Shown: positions 17,853 to 26,338, counted from the first letter of the stretch. The stretch: DNA of 64,000 nt from Nitrospira sp. KM1 (GCF_011405515.1 NZ_AP022671.1:868001-932000); one strand, 5' to 3'. Notes: generated by a model not told the origin, from the letters alone. Numbers and translations are program-made.

Positions 17853-19799
17853 GACTCCGTGGCTCATCACACGCCCCATCCCCTCCTTGCCGTCTTCTCC
17901 CTCGCCCATCGAAACCGGCCACGTCACCAACCCCGAGACGCTATCCGACGATCCGACCGTCTGCCGTTGCGCATAGATCTGCGGTAGTTTGTTCGTGCCG
18001 AACTTCGAGATATACAGGAATACATGCTCGCGCGCGTTCACACGCACGGCCCAGGGCTGGAAATCGTTCCTGTAGAATTCTTCGCACAGCTGCATCGCAT
18101 CCAGGCATGAAATCCCGACCGGCTCATTCAGCGTGTAGTAGTAGTCCAGCGGCAGGTCGTACTCTTCCTGCTTGTGGATCGTAATGCCGAACTTGTCCGG
18201 ATTTCGTACCATCGGTGTGTGCCGGTACGCCACGAAGTAGAACAGCTCCACCGAATGGATCACCGGCTGGTTGTCGATGACGAACTGCCTGGTTTCAAGC
18301 GCCTCATCCCGCGTCTCGCCGGGGAACCCATAAAAGGCCATCACGTGATTCCAGATCCCCGCCTTCGCAGCTTGATGGAGATTATTCCGGATCACGCTCT
18401 TCTTGGCATGCTTGTCCATGAGATTCAGCACACGCTCGTTCGCCGACTCCATGCCGTAATAGAGCGTGCAGCACCCGGCCTTCGCGGCAAGGTCCCACAC
18501 GGCTTGATCTTGTAGCGTCTCTTCGAACCGGATCAGCGTCGTCCATTTGATACCGACGTTCTGGTCCACGAGCATCTGCGAGACCCTCTTGAAGAGCGCC
18601 GGCGGATAGGACTCGTCGGCAAAGAGAAAGTGCCGGCACTGATACTTGTCGCGCAGCGCCTTTACCTGCTCGACGACCAACTGCGCTGTCATGCCGCGGT
18701 ATTGATCGAAGTAGCCCTGCCCGTGATCGCAAAATGTACAACGTCCCCAGTAGCACCCGCGCGTTGCAAGATAGGGAATGATCCTCTCGGGCACGAAGTA
18801 ATGATCGAGCGGGAAGCCGTCGAAGTCGGGAAGCGGTAGAGCCGTCGTCTTCTCTGTATAGACCTCTTTGTTCTGCTGAATGCCTTCGACCGTGTGATAC
18901 ATCAGGTTGGGCACCGAGGCGAGATCCCGCTGGCCGTTCAACGCTTCGATCAACCAGAGCAATGCATGTTCACCCTCATAAAGAATAGCAGAATCAAATA
19001 CTTCCCCAAAAAACCTCTCGTGGTTAGGCAACTCTTCTTGTAGTCTGGTGATCACATTGCCGCCGACCACGATGTGCACATGCGGAAAGGTCTCCTTGAT
19101 CATCTTGCAGAACGTAAATCCCGCGATGAGCTGCATCTGCGTGCCGATCGAGATGCCGACCACGCTCGGCTTCTCCTTGCTCACCGACGGCAGCACAAGC
19201 TGATTGCAGATGTCGCGGTATACATTCACTTGTTCATCGCCGAGACATGCAAAAAGTTCCTTCGAGACGCCGGGCCTGTAGCCAAGATTGCTTTCCATCG
19301 GATAGAACACGAGCGAAGCCGGATAATAGGCGGCTGAAATGAACTGCATCGTTTCACGGAAAGCATTCAGCGCAGCTTCAAGTTTATCCGCTTCATAAAA
19401 GTGCTGTCCCCGCACGACACTCTTGGCATCTTCAGCGCGAGCCGCAAGGTCGAAGACATCAAGCGTCATGACCTGCTCCAATATAGCCAGCTGACCGCCT
19501 TCCTGCTCTGTCAGCTCCCCCCGTTTCTCCTTCATCTGGAGCGCCTTCAAATGCATCGCCTGGCGTGCTCGCACCCAGATAAGGAACTCGGTCGTAAAGA
19601 AGTGATCGTACATCTCGATGTTGATGTCTCGTTGGATGACGGTATGGCCCGCAGCTCGAAGCACGGCGGTCAGTGACGGCAGCGCGAGATAGGGCGCGGT
19701 CGGCACCCATTCGGGTGGGAATAACAGCATGACCTTGGAGGTCTTGCGGTCTTCCTTCTTGATGGGGGTCAAGCCGTCGATTTGTACGAGTCCGCTCAT
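17844..19799 (-). CDS. B12-binding domain radical SAM protein (paralogue 1)
   Basis: 651 residues from the ATG at 19799; a TTG at 19808 would add three. The N-terminal part starts KVMLLFPPEWVPTAPYLALP and continues with GISIGTQMQLIAGF and a VVGGNVITRL strand, the Rossmann-like cobalamin-binding arrangement. The radical SAM motif is RGCYWGRCTFCDHG, a CX4CX2C spacing. FADESYPPALF, FEETLQD and GMESANERVL follow the TIM-barrel pattern of class B enzymes. The reaction may be a B12-dependent methylation or rearrangement; the substrate is unknown. It is about the same length as, and similar throughout to, the next upstream gene, a tandem duplicate. Confidence 0.9.
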   Translation of the reverse strand: MSGLVQIDGLTPIKKEDRKTSKVMLLFPPEWVPTAPYLALPSLTAVLRAAGHTVIQRDINIEMYDHFFTTEFLIWVRARQAMHLKALQMKEKRGELTEQEGGQLAILEQVMTLDVFDLAARAEDAKSVVRGQHFYEADKLEAALNAFRETMQFISAAYYPASLVFYPMESNLGYRPGVSKELFACLGDEQVNVYRDICNQLVLPSVSKEKPSVVGISIGTQMQLIAGFTFCKMIKETFPHVHIVVGGNVITRLQEELPNHERFFGEVFDSAILYEGEHALLWLIEALNGQRDLASVPNLMYHTVEGIQQNKEVYTEKTTALPLPDFDGFPLDHYFVPERIIPYLATRGCYWGRCTFCDHGQGYFDQYRGMTAQLVVEQVKALRDKYQCRHFLFADESYPPALFKRVSQMLVDQNVGIKWTTLIRFEETLQDQAVWDLAAKAGCCTLYYGMESANERVLNLMDKHAKKSVIRNNLHQAAKAGIWNHVMAFYGFPGETRDEALETRQFVIDNQPVIHSVELFYFVAYRHTPMVRNPDKFGITIHKQEEYDLPLDYYYTLNEPVGISCLDAMQLCEEFYRNDFQPWAVRVNAREHVFLYISKFGTNKLPQIYAQRQTVGSSDSVSGLVTWPVSMGEGEDGKEGMGRVMSHGVGS

Positions 19800-19827
19800 G
19801 ATGTGCAATCTAAACTTTGTCTTCCAA

Positions 19828-19948
19828 GATGTTCAAAACCGCTTTCCAACAAGGCCGCAGCGAGCGAGAAGGCGAGTCGTACGTTTCTCGGTACGTCGAG
19901 CCTTTGAGCGATGCGAGAACGCCGCTGGAAGTGGTTTTCAACATCGTC
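19828..19948. repeat. Palindromic intergenic repeat, copy F
   Basis: The clearest member: GATGTTCAAAACCGCTTTCC at one end and its near inverse GGAAGTGGTTTTCAACATC at the other, with AAGGCCGCAGCGAGCGAGAA, a GTCGTACGTTTCTCGGTACG centre and GAGCGATGCGAGAACGCCGC between. It lies between two genes read in the same direction, directly after the stop of paralogue 2. Confidence 0.88.
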
Positions 19949-19949
19949 A

Positions 19950-21851
19950 CTACATCTTACCAGCCAGCGTCGGCGTATGGCCCGCGATCTTAGCGGCCTG
20001 ATATTGCAAATCCGGGAGTTTCGCGAGCCCGAACTTGCAGATGTAGAGAAAGATATATTCTCGAATATAGAGTCGCAGATCCCAGCCGGGGTTGTGGTTC
20101 TGCTCAAACTGCTGGAAGACCCGCTCCGCCTCTTCGATGCTCATCCCGTTCTTCACGGTAAAATAGTAGTCGAGCGCCAGGTCCCACTCCGGGTTCTTGT
20201 AGGCCGTCACGCCCCACTTCTCCGGATGTTTCGCGACCGGATTATGCCGGCCGAGATCGAACGTGCCGAACCCGAGCGAATGGACATAGTTTTTGTTCTG
20301 CTCCAGGAATTGCACCGATTGCCAGGCTTCGTCTTTCGTTTCGCCGGGGAATCCGAAAAAGCCCATACAGTGATTCCAGATGCCGGCTTCAGCTGTATAC
20401 TTCAAGTGTTTCGTCATGATTTCCGTCGTCGTCGCCTTGTCCATCAACTGGAGCACCCGCTCGACGCCTGACTCATAGCCGAAGTGAAGATAGCGGCAGC
20501 CTGATTCCTTGGCATCCTGCCAGACGGTATCTTCCAAGAGGCTCTTCTCGAACCGCATGTGCGTCGTCCAATAGATACCCATCTGGGTATCGACCAGCCC
20601 GCGGGCCAACTTGCGGAACAGAGCCGGAGGATACGACTCGTCGGTGAAATGAAAATGCCGGGCGCCGTACTTGTCGCGCAGATGCTTGATCTCCGCCAGC
20701 ACGTCCTGGATCTTCTTCGAGCGGTACCCGGCTGTATAGCCCTCGCCGTGGTCGCAGAATTCGCAGCGGCCCCAATAGCACCCGCGCGTGGCCAGGTACG
20801 GGAGCGTCCTCGTCGGCACGAAATACTTTTCCAGCGGCAAGCCGTCGAAATCCGGAGGCGGAAGCTCCGCCATATCTTCGGCATAGCTGAGGGCGGAGAC
20901 ATGAACGCCCTTGTCGTCCTTGTAAATGGTGTTAGGCACCTGGGAGAGATCCATCTTGGCGCCCACCGCGCCGACCAATTGCACGAACGCCGTCTCCCCT
21001 TCATAGACTACGGCGCTGTCGAAATACTGGAACAGCGGCGATTCGGGCAGCACATCACGCAGCCGCGTCACGGTATTGCCACCAATCGTGATGTGGATAT
21101 TGGGAAAGTGCTGCTTGATCAGCGCGCAGAACGTCATGGTTGAGAAGATCTGCTGCTGCAGGACAATCGAGACCCCGATCACATCAGGTTTCTCGGCCTC
21201 GATCGCCGGCTTGACGATGTGATTGAACACGTCGCGGTAGACGTTCACTTGCTCGTCCTGGACGGCATCGATGACTTCGTTCGACGCAAAGACTTTATAG
21301 GACAGATCAGTCTCCATCGGAGGCATGCAGATCCGGGCCGGCGCGTAGACCAAAGAAATGACTGACGTGATTTCACGGAAGACTTGAATAGACCATTCTA
21401 ACTTGTCGATATCGTAGAAATTATCCTGTCCACGAACGATCCGCTTTGCCTGCTCCGCTTTCTTGATCAGCTCATCGATTCGCTGCCGCGTCACCTCACA
21501 CAGCGCCATCTGCACATCCATCTCGCCGTTGGTCAGCTCCCGTTTCTTGGAAAGTTTTCTAAGCCGGTCGAGCTGCTGCGGGACCCGGCGGAGGACCTTC
21601 TTCAAAAAGTCCTCGCTGAAGTACCAGTCCCACATCTCGAGGTTCACGTCTTTCTGGATGACGGTATGGCCGGCTTTCCGGAGGACGGCGGTGAGGGACG
21701 GGAGGCTGAGGTAGGGTTCGGACGGATACCAATCGGGCGGGAAGATCAGCATCACCTTCATCTTCCGGCCGCTGGTCTCGAAGGAAGTTTTGCGCTGGAG
21801 TTGGATCAGCTCGTCGGAGGCCCGCTGACCCTTGGAATACTCAATCCGCAT
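19950..21851 (-). CDS. B12-binding domain radical SAM protein (paralogue 2)
   Basis: 633 residues from an ATG with an upstream GGGGGAG. The layout equals paralogue 1: KVMLIFPPDWYPSEPYLSLP, GVSIVLQQQIFSTMTF and TIGGNTVTRL for the B12 domain, and RGCYWGRCEFCDHGEG (CX4CX2C) for the cluster. It also has HFTDESYPPALF, FGYESGVERVLQ and GIWNHCMGFFGFPGETKDEA. The order rSAM2, rSAM1, rSAM on one strand suggests an operon interrupted by repeats. Its upstream region and first codons are duplicated in degraded form about 2.1 kb upstream. Function unknown. Confidence 0.9.
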   Translation of the reverse strand: MRIEYSKGQRASDELIQLQRKTSFETSGRKMKVMLIFPPDWYPSEPYLSLPSLTAVLRKAGHTVIQKDVNLEMWDWYFSEDFLKKVLRRVPQQLDRLRKLSKKRELTNGEMDVQMALCEVTRQRIDELIKKAEQAKRIVRGQDNFYDIDKLEWSIQVFREITSVISLVYAPARICMPPMETDLSYKVFASNEVIDAVQDEQVNVYRDVFNHIVKPAIEAEKPDVIGVSIVLQQQIFSTMTFCALIKQHFPNIHITIGGNTVTRLRDVLPESPLFQYFDSAVVYEGETAFVQLVGAVGAKMDLSQVPNTIYKDDKGVHVSALSYAEDMAELPPPDFDGLPLEKYFVPTRTLPYLATRGCYWGRCEFCDHGEGYTAGYRSKKIQDVLAEIKHLRDKYGARHFHFTDESYPPALFRKLARGLVDTQMGIYWTTHMRFEKSLLEDTVWQDAKESGCRYLHFGYESGVERVLQLMDKATTTEIMTKHLKYTAEAGIWNHCMGFFGFPGETKDEAWQSVQFLEQNKNYVHSLGFGTFDLGRHNPVAKHPEKWGVTAYKNPEWDLALDYYFTVKNGMSIEEAERVFQQFEQNHNPGWDLRLYIREYIFLYICKFGLAKLPDLQYQAAKIAGHTPTLAGKM

Positions 21852-22431
21852 ACCGGATTAGTTCTCCCCCCTCGGGCTCTGTGAATAACACAAGAATGAG
21901 AAATAAAGCCAAGGGGTTAGGCTTAAAGAAAGACATTGTACGGGGGGTGAGGAAGGAGTTGCAAGTGACAGCCAGTCTGCCCCAGACGCTTTTCGGGTCC
22001 TGCCGTTTGCCAGCCCTGACGTACTCGCACCCCGCCCGGTGTAGGGACCCCGCTCCGTGCGTCAGGGCGCCCAGACAAACGTCACCCAAAATGGGCAGAC
22101 TGGCTGAAACCGACTTGGCTGGAACAGCCAGTCCGACAGTGGTCTTCTCCCCGTATCAATAATCTTGAGGAGAGCGAAAAAGATCGCTGTCACCTGCCTA
22201 GCAGGCCGCACGAGTTCCACAACAGCAGAAACACAAGACCCAAGGGCGCTCAGGTAGCCAGCTCTTCCCCGCTACACACAACGCACACGGGAGAGGGAGG
22301 ACGAAGAGCGGGATGCACTCCACCCGGTTTGAGGCCCCCCGCTGCATGCGTGAGAGTGCCCAGGCGATTGCCACCCGAAAACCGCATACAACTAGCTTCC
22401 CTTTGTAGCCTTTAAGCTCCCGGTCTAACCA
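21852..22431. other. Gene-free region with strong inverted repeats
   Basis: No convincing coding sequence. A 14-bp perfect inverted repeat, CAGCCAGTCTGCCC (21969-21982) and GGGCAGACTGGCTG (22093-22106), encloses smaller complementary segments (CCCTGACG and CGTCAGGG). A third related stem (TGGCTG..CAGCCA) follows near 22112. The first ~110 bp are similar to 23971-24075. It may be a structured transcript leader of the radical SAM gene in the minus direction, or a mobile-element scar. Confidence 0.6.
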
Positions 22432-22704
22432 TTGACAGCTCAAAGCAAATTCAAGAGGATTGCCAACCTGAGCGCAAGAGAACAGAACGAGCGGAAATTC
22501 GAATGTTGGGAAGACCTGCCTGACGGACAAAGGCGGTATTGGCTCGATGTCTCAAGTCGATTTGGCTGGAAAGTTCGATATGTCAAAGAGGTGAATGCAA
22601 AAGAAGTGACGGTCCGATTTTATCAGGAAGTGTATAACGAAATCGGACAATTGGTTGAGGTCCATCATAAGTATCCGGTAGGCTTGAGGCATCGAAAGGT
22701 ATAG
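22432..22704 (+). CDS. Hypothetical small protein
   Basis: 90 residues starting with TTG. The sequence has charged N-terminal residues, then a beta-rich core (RRYWLDVSSRFGWKVRYVKE, VTVRFYQEVYNEIGQLVEVH) and a basic tail. It looks like a compact alpha/beta protein of a family I cannot name. The next gene starts five bases later on the same strand, so the two almost certainly form a pair. Location beside a toxin-antitoxin locus suggests a cargo or addiction-type context, but no motif proves this. Confidence 0.6.
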   Translation: MTAQSKFKRIANLSAREQNERKFECWEDLPDGQRRYWLDVSSRFGWKVRYVKEVNAKEVTVRFYQEVYNEIGQLVEVHHKYPVGLRHRKV

Positions 22705-22709
22705 CCGTC

Positions 22710-22973
22710 ATGTCAATCGTAACCCGTGAGTCAGTTGCAGAAAAGCTTGGAGCTTACCTGCGTCACGACTTGTCGTTGGCCGCTCTTGTCGATTGGGCGG
22801 AATTGGCACTGATGGAGGAAGACTTTGACCCGGCTCAGATGACGACCATTCGCAATGCCATTGCCAGAATCGGCACCGCAGATGTTCGGACATTTGGGCT
22901 TGCCTGGGAAGACTGCGAGCAACTCCTCGCCCAACTCGGTTACTCCGCTCAGATTAATATCGTCGCCCGCTGA
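22710..22973 (+). CDS. Hypothetical small protein, paired with the gene upstream
   Basis: 87 residues, mostly helical and acidic: ESVAEKLGAYLRHDLSLAAL, WAELALMEEDFDP and AWEDCEQLLAQLGYSA. No membrane segment or catalytic motif is visible. The acidic helical character beside a small basic partner recalls toxin-antitoxin pairs, but this is only inference. It is followed by 350 bp without a gene. Confidence 0.6.
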   Translation: MSIVTRESVAEKLGAYLRHDLSLAALVDWAELALMEEDFDPAQMTTIRNAIARIGTADVRTFGLAWEDCEQLLAQLGYSAQINIVAR

Positions 22974-23324
22974 CAGTCTCTTTATTCCCTCTTTGCCGTA
23001 AAATAAATCAGAAGAGAACAGTGCTTCCTCGGTCAGCTCCAGCTTTCCTTCCCGGCCAAGCCTCGGAAGATACCTCGCTCCTCCGGTAATGCTGGTTCAA
23101 TCCGAGGGCAGCCCCTCTAGGAAATGAAGGGGAAGCGAAAATGGTGAAAACACAAAACCAATGATCCCTCAGGCAACGAAGGCTTACTCGCATGTACAGG
23201 ACGTGAGAAGAAACAGCCTGCTTACCCCTTCAATAATTTGGGAGAATGAGAGACATGGAATGGTAAACAACAGCGACAATGGCCGCGAAAGTAGCCGTGA
23301 CTCACGCACGATCGGAAAACGATC
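22974..23324. other. Gene-free stretch with a short dispersed repeat
   Basis: I see no supported gene. The segment CCTCGCTCCTCCGGTAATGC followed by TGG at about 23069-23091 recurs near 24322-24344, so fragments on both sides of the toxin-antitoxin locus share ancestry. Confidence 0.5.
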
Positions 23325-23639
23325 CTACGACAGTTTGGGTGCGGTATCACGCTCCGTGTGCCACAGAGCAAGGATCTCGACCGTCGTAGGTTCGGACACC
23401 ATACGGTAGTAAAGATAGTACTGGACACGAGGAAGGTGAATGCGACGGACACCGGCGAGTTTGATATTTCGAGTCTGCGCTACGAACGCTGGTTGGGAGG
23501 CAAGGAGTTGATATGCGCGCTCAAGCTCCACAGCGAATGCATCGGGAGCTTTGGGACGATTAGCGGTCCACCATTCGGCAGCTTCGAGAATGGCGCGGGC
23601 AGCGCTCGCGACGATCCGGACTGGAAACGGACCGCTCAC
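23325..23639 (-). CDS. RelE/ParE family toxin
   Basis: 104 residues from a GTG at 23639, 16 bases after the antitoxin stop; an ATG at 23702 would overlap the antitoxin gene and add 21 unconserved residues. The pattern of ParE/RelE toxins is clear: ARAILEAAEWWTANRPKAPD for helices 1-2, AYQLLASQPAFV, then GVRRIHLPRVQYYLYYRM and VEILALWHTERD with the C-terminal His/Arg region. ParE-like members attack gyrase and RelE-like ones cleave mRNA; which applies is not clear. The gene is translated after its antitoxin. Confidence 0.85.
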   Translation of the reverse strand: MSGPFPVRIVASAARAILEAAEWWTANRPKAPDAFAVELERAYQLLASQPAFVAQTRNIKLAGVRRIHLPRVQYYLYYRMVSEPTTVEILALWHTERDTAPKLS

Positions 23640-23655
23640 GATCGGCGGATCTGCT

Positions 23656-23844
23656 TTAGGAGCTGAGACGTGCTGGTCGTCTCGCCTCGGCAATTGCAGC
23701 AATCAGCTTGATCTCTTCTTCAGGATCGAGCGCGAAGGTTTCATCGCCCTCTGGAGCAAGCACCGTCACAACAGTACCCTCTGGAAAACTTTCGGCATCG
23801 ACCTTGATCGTGCCTCCGACAACCTTTCCTGTTGTAATCAGCAT
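23656..23844 (-). CDS. Antitoxin of the RelE/ParE toxin
   Basis: 62 residues. The N-terminus is an AbrB/SpoVT-like or small beta-type segment (TTGKVVGGTIKVDAESFPEG TVVTVLAPE, given in parts). The C-terminus is an acidic helix (ALDPEEEIKLIAAIAEA) that would wrap the toxin, ending RRPARLSS. Its position directly upstream of a RelE/ParE toxin fixes the role. It should also autoregulate the pair through its DNA-binding half. Confidence 0.75.
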   Translation of the reverse strand: MLITTGKVVGGTIKVDAESFPEGTVVTVLAPEGDETFALDPEEEIKLIAAIAEARRPARLSS

Positions 23845-23877
23845 AAAGGCGATCCTAGCACTTCACCGGCGACCCGT

Positions 23878-23970
23878 CTATCCTTCCAGCCGCGGGACTC
23901 GAATGGGGCTTCGATGGAACTGGATCAGCTCTTTGGAGGCCCAGTCACCTTTCGAATACTCGATGCGCAT
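23878..23970 (-). pseudogene. Truncated start of a third B12 radical SAM paralogue
   Basis: An ATG at 23970 begins MRIEYSKGDWASKELIQFHR, matching the first ~20 residues of paralogue 2 (MRIEYSKGQRASDELIQLQR). It then diverges and stops after 30 codons. About 60 bases across this point match 21803-21862 with roughly 80% identity by eye, and similarity continues upstream through the leader to about 24075. The rest of the gene is gone; the antitoxin gene lies immediately beyond. Confidence 0.75.
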
Positions 23971-24591
23971 ACCGGTATAAAATCTCCCCCTCGACCTGGG
24001 AATAAAGACGAGAATACGCTAGAAAACCAAATGGTTAGCCCAGGAAACAGATATTGTAGGGGGGATTGGAGAAGCAAGTGAGGCTGAATTGGGAGGCCCC
24101 GCTGCTTTCGCTAGACCCTGGTCTTGTTGGCCGCCGTTTCGCCTCGTGTTCGCTTGGCCCATAAACTCGGTCCTTTCGAAACACGCTTGAACGGACCATC
24201 AAACATATGTGCCACTCGCTACGCGGGTCGCTCCACTTCGTTAACGGCGGAAACCCAAGGCCAAACGGCCGCAAAAGTAGCGGGGGGCTCCACCCCATCA
24301 ATCAAGGAAGGGAAAAACAAGGCCTCGCTCCTCCGGTAATGCTGGGCCAATCCCCCTCACGGAGACATACGGCCCAATGCCGCGAATATAACAGGACCTC
24401 TCTCATCATCGAGAGAAAGGAAGTCAGCAATTGATTTCTTATAGGTGATTTAGTTATGAGAGTTGAGAATCTGACACGTTGGAGGAGCGGATTAAGTGCC
24501 ACCAAAGAATGAGTCTGAGTCATTGCTTCCTGACTGCAAAATCAAGATAATTGGCCAATTCTTCAGCTAATAGAAACCCCTAACCACTGTC
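23971..24591. other. Gene-free region between the radical SAM remnant and the six-gene operon
   Basis: The first ~105 bp are the degraded copy of the radical SAM leader. From 24080 to 24450 the DNA is G+C rich with no coding sequence. It includes the repeated CCTCGCTCCTCCGGTAATGC near 24322. From about 24400 the base composition turns A+T rich, leading into the operon. This looks like the left edge of an acquired segment. Confidence 0.55.
24549..24560. promoter_or_regulatory. Palindromic operator candidate upstream of the six-gene operon
   Basis: AATTGGCCAATT is a perfect 12-bp palindrome ending 31 bases before the ATG at 24592. Its position suits a transcription-factor site near the operon promoter. 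Such a palindrome could occur by chance, so this is tentative. Confidence 0.35.
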
Positions 24592-25476
24592 ATGGGTGAT
24601 TTTTTAAAAGCTGCCTATCAAGTGCTCTCTGTACACGGAAAACCACTTTCCGCACGTGAGATTGTTTCAATCGCGAGAGATAGGCATCAACTCGATACAC
24701 GTGGAAACACACCTTGGCAGACAATGAAATCCAAGCTGTCGACCGACATCTTGAAAAAGCAATCGAAGTCGTTGTTTATGCGTTCGGCAGCAGGAAAATT
24801 CGCTCTGCGTGAATGGGAGACACAAATACGTGAACACGTGGCTCCTAGGTATACAAGAGCGCTCTTTGATGAAGACATTATGGTATTTCCAGCTACGTCG
24901 CTCGAAAAATATATAAACAAGATCGGCCTCAACATTCGGCGCGTAGATTCACAGAGTCTATTCGGTGAGTGCTATCCAATGAGAAGACGCCAAGCCGAAG
25001 AGGACCAGAGTGTCATACAGCTCGTGTCGTTTTATGTTGTCCGATTCAAGAATGAATATCTCACATACAAGCGGACAAAAAGGCTGCCTGAGTCTAGGCT
25101 GCACGGATACTATTCGATTGGCTTTGGCGGACATCTAAATGAAGACGACTTCGCGCCATTGTTTAATCAAACAGAACCAGATCAAGTATTCACTTATATC
25201 ATTCGAGAATTGCGTGAAGAATTAAGAGTTAAACCGGATCCAGCCATTTCCTTTCGAGGTCTTCTATATGATGACTCTAAGGAGGTGAGTAAGCAGCACT
25301 TGGGAATTGTCTATGACGTACAGCTGCATTCTCGCGACTTCGAAATAGGAGAGAGGGGCTTTTTAATGGATCCCAAGTTTGAAACTATCGACGATATAGT
25401 TTGCCGTTCAACCGAGTTTGAAAACTGGTCGGTACTAATCGCAAGAGAGGAAATCGATCGAAAATATGGATCTTAG
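24592..25476 (+). CDS. HARE-HTH domain protein with a divergent Nudix-like domain
   Basis: 294 residues. Residues ~1-80 match the HARE-HTH pattern: AAYQVLSVHGKPLSAREIV, RGNTPWQTMKSKLSTDI, then SLFMRSAAGKFALREW. In known proteins this winged helix links to DNA modification and restriction. Residues ~130-290 look Nudix-like: GYYSIGFGGHLNEDD, then RELREELRV, a REXXEE-type box separated from the GG by an insertion of about 30 residues. The missing spacing makes hydrolase activity uncertain. It heads a six-gene operon and overlaps the next gene by 11 bp. The base composition is lower in G+C than the flanks. Confidence 0.7.
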   Translation: MGDFLKAAYQVLSVHGKPLSAREIVSIARDRHQLDTRGNTPWQTMKSKLSTDILKKQSKSLFMRSAAGKFALREWETQIREHVAPRYTRALFDEDIMVFPATSLEKYINKIGLNIRRVDSQSLFGECYPMRRRQAEEDQSVIQLVSFYVVRFKNEYLTYKRTKRLPESRLHGYYSIGFGGHLNEDDFAPLFNQTEPDQVFTYIIRELREELRVKPDPAISFRGLLYDDSKEVSKQHLGIVYDVQLHSRDFEIGERGFLMDPKFETIDDIVCRSTEFENWSVLIAREEIDRKYGS

Positions 25477-26323
25477 TGCTGGCGTTGGACATGAAATCTT
25501 GATAGGGATCGTCTCCAATGCGATATTTGCAGTTTTTCTTTCATTTCTAAATTGGCTGGCTAAGCCGGCTTCGGAGTTCCTATACGGCAAGCGGAAATAT
25601 TCGAGCAGGATTTTCATTTCCGGATCCTGGATTACGTGGTTCCTATCCAACATTCTTTATGCATACTTCTCTGGACCAAATCCTACGCTATTTGCGCTCG
25701 CGACCGGAGGACTGCTATCGCTTTTTCTTTGGAAAGAGCTGAATCAATTTTCAAGATTCGGGTTGCTGAAACTTGATCAGAGCGTTCGTAAAGGTTTGGA
25801 TTATGATACAGCGCTCACCTTGTGCACAAATCAGTTCGAGTTCTTGGGCATAGGCGCATCAAAACTCACATCATCGAAAGCGTTTGAAGGCGCGATAACA
25901 AGGTGCAACCGTCTAGGCACTCCAATCCGTTTTCTTCTCACCAAGCCGGACAACCCTCTCTTGATTGGTGCCGCCAAACAGAAGAATGTGAACCCTAAAG
26001 AGTATAAAAAACGAGTGCAGGAATCTCTGGAACGGCTGGCTAGCTTCAAGTTAGATAGGGGCATGAATATCGAAGTCCGATTCTATCCGAGCGTGACAAA
26101 TCGTGATCTTCAATTATTTAGAATAATGTTTATTAATGATGAATTGTGCTTACTCAGCTACAACGTTATAGGTGAAGGCGATGGCTCTCAGCTTCCTCAA
26201 TTGCACCTCAAAAACTTCACCCACACGCGGAATGTAGAATCGTTTTATTATCCATTCCGAGAGTACTTTGAAAAGCTCTGGGTCGATTCCCTTGCATGGG
26301 ATTTTAGGTTCCCGATCAAGTAA
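25466..26323 (+). CDS. Membrane protein with a cytoplasmic alpha/beta domain
   Basis: 285 residues. Three hydrophobic stretches lie in the first ~100 residues: ILIGIVSNAIFAVFLSFLNW, SWITWFLSNILYAYF and LFALATGGLLSLFLW. The remaining ~180 residues form a soluble domain with TNQFEFLGIGASKLTSSKAF, GTPIRFLLTKPD and NIEVRFYPSVTNRDLQLFRI. This strand order recalls phospholipase-D-like folds, but no HKD motif is seen, so the assignment is only a guess. The gene overlaps the first gene of the operon. It could be a membrane effector or anchor of the system. Confidence 0.65.
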   Translation: MDLSAGVGHEILIGIVSNAIFAVFLSFLNWLAKPASEFLYGKRKYSSRIFISGSWITWFLSNILYAYFSGPNPTLFALATGGLLSLFLWKELNQFSRFGLLKLDQSVRKGLDYDTALTLCTNQFEFLGIGASKLTSSKAFEGAITRCNRLGTPIRFLLTKPDNPLLIGAAKQKNVNPKEYKKRVQESLERLASFKLDRGMNIEVRFYPSVTNRDLQLFRIMFINDELCLLSYNVIGEGDGSQLPQLHLKNFTHTRNVESFYYPFREYFEKLWVDSLAWDFRFPIK

Positions 26324-26338
26324 TAACGTTGAATATCT

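Noticed and set aside
21913-22431. Possible integron attC site (GTTAGGC and GTCTAAC) around the small genes
   Set aside because: The two heptamers are in the inside-out order for an attC site, and no integrase or cassette series is visible.
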